Of a stretch of DNA of 64,000 nt, positions 1-7,390 are shown one piece after another. This DNA comes from Lewinellaceae bacterium (GTDB lineage Bacteria > Bacteroidota > Bacteroidia > Chitinophagales > Saprospiraceae). The first letter of the stretch is position 1, and every line of letters starts with the position of its first letter. The notes beneath the pieces are model-generated. The model was given only the letters and a program-made list of their open reading frames with translations. It did not search any database and had not been told where the DNA came from. The DNA lies in the NCBI GenBank assembly GCA_020636025.1, contig JACJYQ010000005.1:509139-573138 (forward strand), read 5' to 3'. Position numbers and translations under genes: made by a program.

Positions 1-7
1 TCTAATT

Positions 8-652
8 ATGAAAAAAACTCTGAGATTCAGCTTGTTCATAGCGCTACTTGGCACATCATGTGTGGCTTTTTCCCAGATCAGCATTGGTGCAAAAGCCGGT
101 TTGAACCTGGCAAATATCATGACTGACGAAAATGACTTCGATACAAAAATGCTACCTACCTTCCAGGTCGGTGCAGTTGTTGAATTTGGTCTAACTGAAA
201 ACATTGCAATTCAAACTGGCGCATCGCTTCAAGGGAAGGGGTTTAAATATGAAGATGAATTTACCGTCCTTGGAGAAACTTTTAAAACCACGTCTACTGC
301 AACGCCATTATACATTCAAGTTCCCGCACATGTTATGTACAACGGAAATGGCTTTTTTGTTGGGGTGGGACCTTATGTAGGATTTGGCATTGCTGGCAAA
401 CTCAAATCAGAAGTAAATGGCAGCTCTACATCTGATGACATCAATTTTGGTAATACAATTGATGATGACTTTTCTCCAATAGATTTCGGGGTTGGCGCAC
501 AAGCCGGGGTTAGTTTTGGCCCGGTTCGTGTTGGTGCGGGTTACGATCTTGGCTTGGCTGATATTGTAGCAAAAGATAATCGATCTGCCGGTCAACCTAC
601 TGTCAAAAACAGCGTTATCAACATATTTGCGTCCTATTTCTTTGGACAGTAA
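8..652 (+). CDS. outer-membrane beta-barrel (PorT/porin-like) protein
   Basis: This is a 214-residue secreted protein of the small Bacteroidota outer-membrane barrel type. It has a signal peptide (hydrophobic stretch at residues 7-20, cleavage likely after FSQ at about residue 23). The typical opening IGAKAGLNLA follows, then alternating glycine/aromatic strands, and the protein ends in a terminal aromatic strand (SYFFGQ). The family is usually predicted as an 8-stranded barrel of unknown cargo. Nothing here points to a specific ligand. The start lies only 7 bases into the window, so the promoter is not visible. A strong hairpin terminator follows, and then a truncated copy of the same gene, so the locus was duplicated. 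Confidence 0.88.
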   Translation: MKKTLRFSLFIALLGTSCVAFSQISIGAKAGLNLANIMTDENDFDTKMLPTFQVGAVVEFGLTENIAIQTGASLQGKGFKYEDEFTVLGETFKTTSTATPLYIQVPAHVMYNGNGFFVGVGPYVGFGIAGKLKSEVNGSSTSDDINFGNTIDDDFSPIDFGVGAQAGVSFGPVRVGAGYDLGLADIVAKDNRSAGQPTVKNSVINIFASYFFGQ

Positions 653-693
653 GCTGTAAAGCGTCCTTTTTGAAGAAAGAATAATATTGAATC

Positions 694-735
694 AAACCTC
701 CTGTGTCATTTTGTTGAGCACAGGAGGTTTTTATT
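694..735 (+). terminator. rho-independent terminator after the barrel gene
   Basis: A perfect 12-bp stem (AAACCTCCTGTG at 694-705 pairing with 719-730) encloses a 13-base loop and runs into a T-rich tail (TTTTTATT). It lies 42 bases after the stop of the barrel gene and closes that transcript before the truncated duplicate. Confidence 0.85.
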
Positions 736-760
736 CCAACCATATATACATTTCTATAGC

Positions 761-910
761 ATGAAGAATATTCTAAAATTCAGCCTATGTATAACGCTAC
801 TTGGCACAACATGTGTAGCTTTTTCCCAGGTCAACATTGGCGCAAAAGCCGGGCTAAACCTGGCTACAATTTATCAGGTACATTTCCCGCCGCGCTTGCG
901 TCTTTTTTGA
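761..910 (+). pseudogene. truncated duplicate of the upstream barrel gene
   Basis: A 49-codon reading frame whose first 37 residues closely match the N-terminus of the 8-652 gene: same signal peptide pattern (ITLLGTTCVAFSQ against IALLGTSCVAFSQ) and the same GAKAGLNLA mature start. After residue 37 the match stops and the frame ends at TGA 908-910. The short segment 950-975 weakly resembles the 3' end of the intact gene (TTGG.CAGT.AAGC), which would fit an internal deletion that joined the two ends. The remaining peptide is a signal sequence plus about 25 residues and cannot form a barrel. It is read as a decaying tandem copy. A small secreted peptide is possible but less likely. Confidence 0.75.
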
Positions 911-984
911 CCAAGCGCACGTTATGTGAATAGCCATGACAACGAAATCAATTATACCATTGGCCAGTTAAGCCTCATTTGGCT

Positions 985-3897
985 CTAACGCCTGTTTTGA
1001 GATGAGTTCTTGCCTTTTCTGTGCAAGTTGCCTTTTCTTATCCAAATGATGCAGAGCAATATAGAAGCCATTGCCAGTAGCAGCCACCACCCATTTCTCC
1101 AGCCGGAAGCTCCCAGATCCAGGGCACACATGTCTCCGCTAGCGGTCACGCCTGCCCAATAAAATGGATGTGTCATTTCAAAATACTGGTCATCTTTCAG
1201 ATAATCGAGTTTTGCCAGTCTCAGGGCCTCGTCTTTTGTTTTGCCAGCCTGTAAATATTTCAAAAACCCTTGTACCAGCGGACCAGCGCTGTTTTCATGC
1301 AACAACCACAAACTCATAACGGTGGCCGGGACACCTGCACGGGCAAAGGCACGGGCCAGACTGTACACACCTTCCCCTTTCTGCAGCTTGCCAAAGCCGG
1401 AATGACAGGCGCTCAATACTGCCAGATCTGCCTGCAACTGCATGATCTGTAGTTCGCTGGCATACAATATGTTATCGTTCTCAAGAGAGTCAAACAATTG
1501 ATCGCCAAACAAAAAGCGCGACAATTCCGGGTTTTCCGCGTCAGCTATGCCATGCATGGCCAGCAATAAGAGCCGGCAGTCAGGTGCAACCATTTTGAAA
1601 TTGGCTTCGCTTGCCTGTGGACCAAACCAGTTTTTACCACCAAACAAGGCTCTGGCTTTTTTCACCATCGTGCTTGTATTCCCAAGCTTATATATCCCTG
1701 CTGTTGAGTATTCAGGAGCAAATCCGGCAAAAGAGTACTTGGAAGCATTTGCTCGCAAACGATGCTGCCGGCTGATATCCTGCTGCATTTTCAACAAAGT
1801 TGCCGAATAGGCATACCCTACATTGCACTTTGTCAACAACCAGGGGAGATCACGCCAATTGCCATTTGGGGAATCCTGTAATAGCAAGGTCTCAAAGGGG
1901 ACGAATACCAGGGCATCATCCGGTACAATGATCAAGTCATTTGCAGAGCTGAATTTTTTGGTCAATTCAGGCGACAAAAGCAATTCATACAATTGAAAAG
2001 CCATTTGCCTGAAATGCCTGGCTGCTTCCTGGTCGCCCTCTTCTCCGTTTTGCAGGTAGGTCACAAATTCATGAACATTCGCCCTGAAATCCTTGTCAAC
2101 AGATTCCCGCCTCCATGAAAAATTACCATCTTCGTCAAAAGAAAAAACATACAAATAGGCTTCACTCTGATAGTAATTCAACATGATCTGTCCAACTCTT
2201 AGGAGAGCAGGCACTTCCATTGACTGCAAAAACCTTATCCCATCTGAAAGTGTGGCATAAGCAGGGTATTGTTGCCGCAGGTCTGACTTAAACTTTTCAT
2301 TGGCCTGTTTCAGGTCAAAAAGTTCTTTTTCCAATTGAGCCAACCGATCGTTGCCGGTACCGCCTTCGTTTGAGAGCTGTTGTTTCAAATTCGCAATTTC
2401 CGTGTCATACCAGGCCAGTTTCCCATTCCAATTGGCTTCCTGTAAACGGATATTTTCGGGCAGATGATAATTAGCTTGTGCTGCAGAAAGGCTTTTCAAG
2501 AGCAAAATACCGCGTGCCTGCTCACTTAACTGGAAAGCCCTGTCTGCGTATTCCCTTTTTTGATGGCTGCTTTCATATAGTCTCCAGGCAATAGAAATGG
2601 CGTCGTCAAACTGTTGCCGGCTGTTGCTCAGGGCAAATAAGGAAGAGGATTCATAGGCGTATGTAGCCCGCAATCTGGCATCCATGACCGGAACAAGCTC
2701 GTAACATTCCAGTGCATTTTCCAATAAGCCCAACGCAACAAATGCTTTGGCTTTCCCCAACAGCGCTTCTTCAATGGTATTCTCGGCGATAAAAATGGAT
2801 GTTGGCGGATTTTGAAAATTGTCTTGTGGCTTAAACACTTTGAGTACACTTTTCAAGGCCGCCTGAAACTCCGCCAATGCAGCTTCAGGTTGTTTTTGCC
2901 TTAACAGAAAAGAGCCCAGACTGCAATGCGCCTTCCCAGCTTCGCGAGAAAAACCTGTCCACCTGGATTGGCGAACCAACTCAATGTTCTTTTTGTAGTG
3001 AAATAAGGCCTGTTTTGCATTTCCAAGGGAGTCCTGAATACAGGCAGCCAACATGTGATACCCGGACAACATTTCCGACTTCCCATTTGCATCCTCAGGA
3101 GGCAACTGAAAAATAAGGGCATAAGCCATAGACAATGCCTTGTTTGCCGATTGTATATCCCCCTGATTAAGCCTGACAGTAGCTTCTGTGAACTTTGTAG
3201 TGACTTTGCTGAGAACAGGGAGGTCACGAATAGCCAGACCCTCATTGATAACTTCTATGGCATCCTGGTATTTTCCTCCGTCCATTAATGCAATGGCCAG
3301 ATCGCCGTACTTCCCCATTTGAGGAGCATTGTGTTTTTTACCATACTCAATGCCTCTACGCAACAAATTTTCTGCCCGGGTATAATCACCCAGTCTGGTG
3401 TAAGTGTTGCCAAGCTGGTGGTAAATAAATTTAGCAATGTTGTCGCTGTTTTCATGCAGCCGGTTAACAAACAGGCTGAAGGCGGTCTCGTAATATCTGG
3501 ATGCCGTGTAGAAATCATTATTCAGATACTGAAAGAAATAGCCTTGATATTCATATAGTCGAGTCAGTTGTTCCCATTCCTCAAAAGACCGCGGTTCACG
3601 CCACATGTCATGTAAAGCCTTATCCAATACCTCCACAGCATCGAAATGGCGATTGAAATAACCGGCAATGGCAAACGAGTGAGCAATATTTGCTTCAAGC
3701 CACCATTTCAGACTGTCAGCTTTTTGATATATACCGAGTTCAAGGCCTCGCCATATCTCACAACTGTCGATTTGGTTGCGATCAAGAGCCGCCATGGCAT
3801 TTGTCCGGAATTTATCTGCCAATGCCATATCGGGTTGCGCTGAGGCAACAAATACGGACAAAAAGGCCCAAATAAATACAATATAACTACGGATCAT
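985..3897 (-). CDS. TPR-CHAT protein, predicted membrane-anchored periplasmic protease
   Basis: This 970-residue protein has four parts. A signal peptide (residues 1-20) is followed by a tetratricopeptide array (about 40-480, for example the DYTRAENLLRRGIEYG and KYQDAIEVINEGLAI helices). Next come a coiled coil (about 500-565) and a CHAT domain (about 640-930). CHAT is the caspase-HetF-associated cysteine protease fold, and the catalytic pair is present: His at about 781 (LLAMHGIAD) and Cys at about 830 (LSACHSGFG). A single hydrophobic helix (about 938-954) and a basic tail follow, so the TPR and CHAT parts are predicted to face the periplasm. The 549-residue protein gene lies upstream on the same strand, and a sigma factor/anti-sigma-like pair is divergent. 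A role as sensor-triggered protease in that module is inferred. Substrate and trigger are unknown. Confidence 0.85.
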   Translation of the reverse strand: MIRSYIVFIWAFLSVFVASAQPDMALADKFRTNAMAALDRNQIDSCEIWRGLELGIYQKADSLKWWLEANIAHSFAIAGYFNRHFDAVEVLDKALHDMWREPRSFEEWEQLTRLYEYQGYFFQYLNNDFYTASRYYETAFSLFVNRLHENSDNIAKFIYHQLGNTYTRLGDYTRAENLLRRGIEYGKKHNAPQMGKYGDLAIALMDGGKYQDAIEVINEGLAIRDLPVLSKVTTKFTEATVRLNQGDIQSANKALSMAYALIFQLPPEDANGKSEMLSGYHMLAACIQDSLGNAKQALFHYKKNIELVRQSRWTGFSREAGKAHCSLGSFLLRQKQPEAALAEFQAALKSVLKVFKPQDNFQNPPTSIFIAENTIEEALLGKAKAFVALGLLENALECYELVPVMDARLRATYAYESSSLFALSNSRQQFDDAISIAWRLYESSHQKREYADRAFQLSEQARGILLLKSLSAAQANYHLPENIRLQEANWNGKLAWYDTEIANLKQQLSNEGGTGNDRLAQLEKELFDLKQANEKFKSDLRQQYPAYATLSDGIRFLQSMEVPALLRVGQIMLNYYQSEAYLYVFSFDEDGNFSWRRESVDKDFRANVHEFVTYLQNGEEGDQEAARHFRQMAFQLYELLLSPELTKKFSSANDLIIVPDDALVFVPFETLLLQDSPNGNWRDLPWLLTKCNVGYAYSATLLKMQQDISRQHRLRANASKYSFAGFAPEYSTAGIYKLGNTSTMVKKARALFGGKNWFGPQASEANFKMVAPDCRLLLLAMHGIADAENPELSRFLFGDQLFDSLENDNILYASELQIMQLQADLAVLSACHSGFGKLQKGEGVYSLARAFARAGVPATVMSLWLLHENSAGPLVQGFLKYLQAGKTKDEALRLAKLDYLKDDQYFEMTHPFYWAGVTASGDMCALDLGASGWRNGWWLLLAMASILLCIIWIRKGNLHRKGKNSSQNRR

Positions 3898-3944
3898 GTG
3901 GCGGGAATTATTCCTTGATTAAACTGATTCGATTGATTTTGCCA

Positions 3945-3978
3945 GCACCACAACCCCAGAAGTATGGGGTTGTGGTGC
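3945..3978 (-). terminator. perfect 14-bp hairpin between the 549-residue gene and the CHAT gene
   Basis: A perfect 14-bp stem (3945-3958 with 3965-3978, arm GCACCACAACCCCA) has a 6-base loop. It lies in the 130-base gap after the stop of the tail-anchored protein gene and before the CHAT gene. In the minus-strand direction it is followed by TGGCAAAATC, not a run of T. It is therefore more likely a transcript-stabilising or attenuating hairpin than a clean intrinsic terminator, and would let the two genes be expressed at different levels. Confidence 0.6.
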
Positions 3979-4027
3979 CAGGGATTTTCACATCCACTTA
4001 GCGTAGGTTACTAAAAGGTTGGGTACT

Positions 4028-5677
4028 TTAAGAATTTTGCTGATAAAACCACCAAATAACATAAATAAGAACCAGTATCAAAAGACACCACAGAACCCAG
4101 CAATTGTCGCCTTCGATGACTGTACCTCCATTGCAGCAGTAGCAATTAAATTGCGTTGAATCAATGGCAATGGCGGCGTGACATTCAGGTGGCGTTTCAA
4201 CCATACCTCCGTCAAAGACCACACAGGACTTTACCGGAGTCGGGTCTGCTGATTTCCACAGTGACTTCACACCCTTGCAATTGGTTTTGGCCTTGAATAC
4301 GATGCTAACACACTCACTTTCTTCGTGCAGGCTATCTGGCAACACTTCCACTCCCGGGATGGTCATATTTACAGTAAAATCCCAGGAGACGGGTGTCTTT
4401 GTTTCATTCAGTGGTGTGAAACCATTTGGCACAAAACTGTGAAAATCGCTGGGGAAACTCAGGCTTACAAACTCCTTTTCAACATTACCACGCCCTTTAT
4501 TACACATTTCCAGACGGAAGGTCACTTCGAATTTGTCAGGGTCTATTGAATCAATTTGCTCTACCAGAAGTTGGTTTGGATCGAAGGTGGTAAGGTATTC
4601 TAGCTGCAATTCATCAGCCGCCTGAACATAAATCGCCTCCTGTTGCCTGGCCCCAAAAGGAGTGTTGGCATTGAAATCAGAGTTGATCTTTTCAAGCAAT
4701 GCCGACAACTGGTTATTCCCGGCAGCAGGCTTATTACCCGTAATAAAAACCATGAAATTCAGGAATGAATCCTGAACCACAAAGTTTGAGTCTGCCCGTA
4801 GCACGGCAAAAAGTCTGTTTTCTGTAAACCCGTTTGGCATATCGGCCCGGGTTGCCGTTTCTGCCGGGAAATACACAAAGTTGCTGAACTTATTTTGTAG
4901 CGAGGTAGCAATATATGACGCAAACGAAATGCCATCGACCAAGCCCGGCGTTTGCATGCTGGAGGTTTCAAAGGCCTCAATCTTGGTATCGTCAAAAAAG
5001 CGGTTGCCGGCAGCATCGCTGTTTAAAAAGTAGGCTGGAACATCGCTCAGTTCGTATAGTAGCGGAACCTGTGGTGTAAATGCCTGCAAGGCGCCGGTTC
5101 CGGAATTCTGATATCCATTGTAAAAAAGATAAATACCCGTAGCATTTACATCGCCCGGCCACGAAATGACAAAAGTGGTCATGTTCTTCTTCCGGATCGC
5201 ATGGTCGCTGAAAAGATCCACTACAGGTACAGAAAGGGCTCCGGCTTTGCCGAGCCTTGAGCTAAAAACAGTGGAAGTACTTCCTGTGGGTACATTTCCA
5301 ATAGAAACCTTAAGCGCAGATCGGGGAGGAGGGTTCCTGTTGGTATATATACCGGTCAGGTAGGAAGTTGCCGAGAATGTACCAGTCGCCGGGTACAGGT
5401 ACGTGGGCATAAGAGACTCTGCATTCTTGGATCCATCGAATTGCAGGTAATTCCCATCGCCAGTAACCCAGAATGCATTATAAGTCCGCTTGGCATCTCC
5501 ATCATCCGGATCGAACTGCAGGTTTTGCATTTCAAATGGGATCACGTTGCCGGTTGAGCAAAAGGTATTTGGAACAGCGCAGGTTGAGGTTCCGTTGATT
5601 ACCATTTGTTGGGAGAAAAGGGAGCTGCTCAGGTAAAACAGGCCAGGCAGCCAAAGGAGGGCCTTAAGTTTGTTCAT
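4028..5677 (-). CDS. secreted PKD-like protein with C-terminal membrane anchor (unknown function)
   Basis: This 549-residue protein is not recognised as a named family. A signal peptide (to about residue 23, LFSQQ) is followed by a short cysteine-bearing segment. Residues 60-120 have the look of a PKD fold (FWVTGDGNYLQF, then a YLYPATGTFSATSYL strand pair). Residues 375-470 resemble the DUF11/conserved-repeat beta sandwich (FEVTFRLEMCNKGRGNVEKE). A cysteine-rich stretch containing CYCC comes just before a C-terminal helix (about 523-544, WVLWCLLILVLIYVIWW). The bulk is therefore predicted to be periplasmic and tail-anchored, the same topology as the CHAT protein encoded downstream. Being a partner, receptor or substrate of that protease is an inference from gene order only. 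Confidence 0.75.
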   Translation of the reverse strand: MNKLKALLWLPGLFYLSSSLFSQQMVINGTSTCAVPNTFCSTGNVIPFEMQNLQFDPDDGDAKRTYNAFWVTGDGNYLQFDGSKNAESLMPTYLYPATGTFSATSYLTGIYTNRNPPPRSALKVSIGNVPTGSTSTVFSSRLGKAGALSVPVVDLFSDHAIRKKNMTTFVISWPGDVNATGIYLFYNGYQNSGTGALQAFTPQVPLLYELSDVPAYFLNSDAAGNRFFDDTKIEAFETSSMQTPGLVDGISFASYIATSLQNKFSNFVYFPAETATRADMPNGFTENRLFAVLRADSNFVVQDSFLNFMVFITGNKPAAGNNQLSALLEKINSDFNANTPFGARQQEAIYVQAADELQLEYLTTFDPNQLLVEQIDSIDPDKFEVTFRLEMCNKGRGNVEKEFVSLSFPSDFHSFVPNGFTPLNETKTPVSWDFTVNMTIPGVEVLPDSLHEESECVSIVFKAKTNCKGVKSLWKSADPTPVKSCVVFDGGMVETPPECHAAIAIDSTQFNCYCCNGGTVIEGDNCWVLWCLLILVLIYVIWWFYQQNS

Positions 5678-5835
5678 CGGTGAAAGATTTGGGTGATTAG
5701 GTATAGTAGTGCGAAAAAAACTTATTTTTTTTAAAAAACCTGCTCTTTTCAGTTAACATTTTACTTAGGTCCTGCATAAACCCGAAAATACCGCTCTACT
5801 TTTACAAGCCGATCATCAATCCCTGCCTTCGGCAA

Positions 5836-6384
5836 ATGAATAAAATGGGCGACAAACAAGACGAATTAAAAGAATTTCAATTAAATCCAAACCGTATCGC
5901 GGCAAGGCTCTACACCAATTGCCGCCCAAAATTTGTGGGTTGGGGCAGGGAAAACGTGAGGCTTGACCACCACGACTTGGTCGATATTTTTCAAAATGCA
6001 GTGCTCATTGTCGTACTCAACATTGAATCAGGCCGCTTATCAGAACTCACCGGCACCCTGTGTACGTATGTGTTCGGAATCTGTAAAAACCTGATACAGG
6101 CTTTTAATCGCAAACGCAGGCGAACCGTCCTGCCCGGTGACGAATTCATTCCGGTTGAACAGGAAAGTGAGCCGGGGATTGAAGCGAAAATAATGAAGGA
6201 CCAGGAAAATGAGCATTTGTGGGAAAAGGTAAATGCATTGGGAGAACCAGCCAGAAGCTTGCTTATCCTTACCTATCAGGAAGGCATGACCAGTCAGGAA
6301 ATCGCCGACTCCATGGGATATTCCAGCGCTGAAGTGGTGAGGCAATTGAGGAAGCGGGCGATTGGAAGACTTAGAAATGGTTAA
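5836..6384 (+). CDS. ECF-like RNA polymerase sigma factor of the CHAT module
   Basis: A 182-residue sigma-70 family protein with only regions 2 and 4, the ECF layout. Region 2 spans about residues 20-95 (DLVDIFQNAV, then YVFGICKNLIQAFNRKRRR, the core-binding and -10 recognition helices). Region 4 spans about 135-180 (LTYQEGMTSQEIADSMGYSS, helix-turn-helix). ATG 5836 is the first usable start and a second ATG is three codons in (5845). It diverges from the tail-anchored protein/CHAT genes and is followed after 113 bases by a membrane TPR protein built like an anti-sigma factor. The stop codon falls inside a small GGTTAAT tandem repeat. A TACTTTTA box at about 5801 is one base off the phylum -7 consensus and may be its promoter. 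Confidence 0.88.
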   Translation: MNKMGDKQDELKEFQLNPNRIAARLYTNCRPKFVGWGRENVRLDHHDLVDIFQNAVLIVVLNIESGRLSELTGTLCTYVFGICKNLIQAFNRKRRRTVLPGDEFIPVEQESEPGIEAKIMKDQENEHLWEKVNALGEPARSLLILTYQEGMTSQEIADSMGYSSAEVVRQLRKRAIGRLRNG

Positions 6385-6399
6385 TGGTTAATGGTTAAT
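6379..6399 (+). repeat. GGTTAAT heptamer x3 overlapping the sigma stop codon
   Basis: Three exact head-to-tail copies of GGTTAAT. The first copy encodes the last residue and the TAA stop of the sigma factor gene. This is the smallest member of a set of 7- and 8-bp iterated words that sit at stop codons across the window. Confidence 0.85.
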
Positions 6400-6497
6400 G
6401 ATGAAAAATTTGTATTTAAATATTAATCCTTTGAATGTGCCTGCCTTGTTGAAAAAATGGGAAGAGGGCACTCAAAACCGCTCAAATTATATGCAAA

Positions 6498-7250
6498 ATG
6501 GACAACCGAACAGAAGAATTAATTGAATCGTACTTTTCAGGAAGCTTAAATACTGAGGAAAGTCGGGAGCTGCAATCCATTATGGATACTGATCCCGCAG
6601 CTGCAGCTGAATTTGAATGGCAAAAGAAACTTGCCCGTGAAATTTCCAAACTCTCACTCCGCGAAAGCATTCAAAACACGGATTGGCGGGAGGCATCCAA
6701 ACCACCCTTTCAGAAAGTGGTAATGTGGAAAAAAATTGCAGCAATTGCCGCATCAATAGCTGTAATTCTCATTGCCTGGTTTGTTATGCCTCAGCTTGGT
6801 GCACCCAGCAGCGAATCGATTGTTGCCGAATCGTTTGAACATTACCCCAACAAAATGAAATTTAAAAGCATGGGCGGAAGCGAGGAAATTGTTTCTCAGG
6901 AGGTCATAGATGCTTTTAGCGCCTACGATGGGAAAGATTATACCACAGCTATCTCAAAACTGGAATCTGTTGTAAACCAAAATCCGGACAGACTGGATTA
7001 CCAATTTTATCTGGGAGTAGCCGAAACAGGCAATAAAGATTATCAGCGAGCGGTGAACACGCTCAGCCCCGTTGCACAAAGCGCAAATTCAGCATACAAC
7101 ACAGTGGCCAAATATTACCTGGGTGTTGCCTATGCCGGCCTAAAAGATCGGGAAAATGCCAGGAAATACCTGAAAGCCTATCTGGATGCTACAGATGGAG
7201 TGAGTTTCCGAAAACAGGCACAAAAGCTATTGGACAAAGGCGGGTATTGA
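6498..7250 (+). CDS. membrane TPR protein with anti-sigma-factor architecture
   Basis: This 250-residue protein has a short acidic cytoplasmic N-terminus of the anti-sigma type (LIESYFSGSLNTEESRELQ, residues 7-25, as in Bacteroidota anti-sigma factors without a zinc site). One membrane helix follows (about residues 77-97, IAAIAASIAVILIAWFVM). The C-terminal half carries TPR repeats (about 130-250: FSAYDGKDYTTAISKLE, AETGNKDYQRAVNTL, AYAGLKDRENARKYL). The layout is an inner-membrane protein that could hold the sigma factor inside the cell while exposing TPRs to the periplasm. It follows the sigma gene on the same strand. The TPR region would be the natural contact for the TPR-CHAT protein encoded across the divergent promoter. 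That contact is inferred. Confidence 0.8.
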   Translation: MDNRTEELIESYFSGSLNTEESRELQSIMDTDPAAAAEFEWQKKLAREISKLSLRESIQNTDWREASKPPFQKVVMWKKIAAIAASIAVILIAWFVMPQLGAPSSESIVAESFEHYPNKMKFKSMGGSEEIVSQEVIDAFSAYDGKDYTTAISKLESVVNQNPDRLDYQFYLGVAETGNKDYQRAVNTLSPVAQSANSAYNTVAKYYLGVAYAGLKDRENARKYLKAYLDATDGVSFRKQAQKLLDKGGY

Positions 7251-7256
7251 ATATTA

Positions 7257-7377
7257 TGATATATGATATATGATATATGATATACGATATCACAAAATCC
7301 GAAATCCGATATCGTTGTACACTATGTAGTAAATCAGATATTGGATTTCGTGATATCGTATATCGTATATCGTATAT
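7257..7377. repeat. ATGATAT heptamer array with a reverse-complement arm, filling a convergent gap
   Basis: The left arm is a period-7 run (ATGATAT four times, then ACGATAT) ending in CACAAAATCC at 7300. The right arm at 7343-7377 reads GGATTTCGTGATATCG and continues with TATATCG units, also period 7. Aligning 7266-7300 with the reverse complement of 7343-7377 gives a 35-bp stem with about three mismatches around a 42-base loop. The loop repeats part of the same words. It lies between two convergent stops (7250 and 7391) and would fold in either transcript, so a bidirectional transcript end is likely. Confidence 0.8.
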
Positions 7378-7390
7378 TAAAAATCAGGTA

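Noticed and set aside
985..7250. A genuine type III-E CRISPR (Craspase) locus
   Set aside because: No Cas7-11, Cas1/Cas2 or repeat array is in the window; only the protease/sigma theme is shared.
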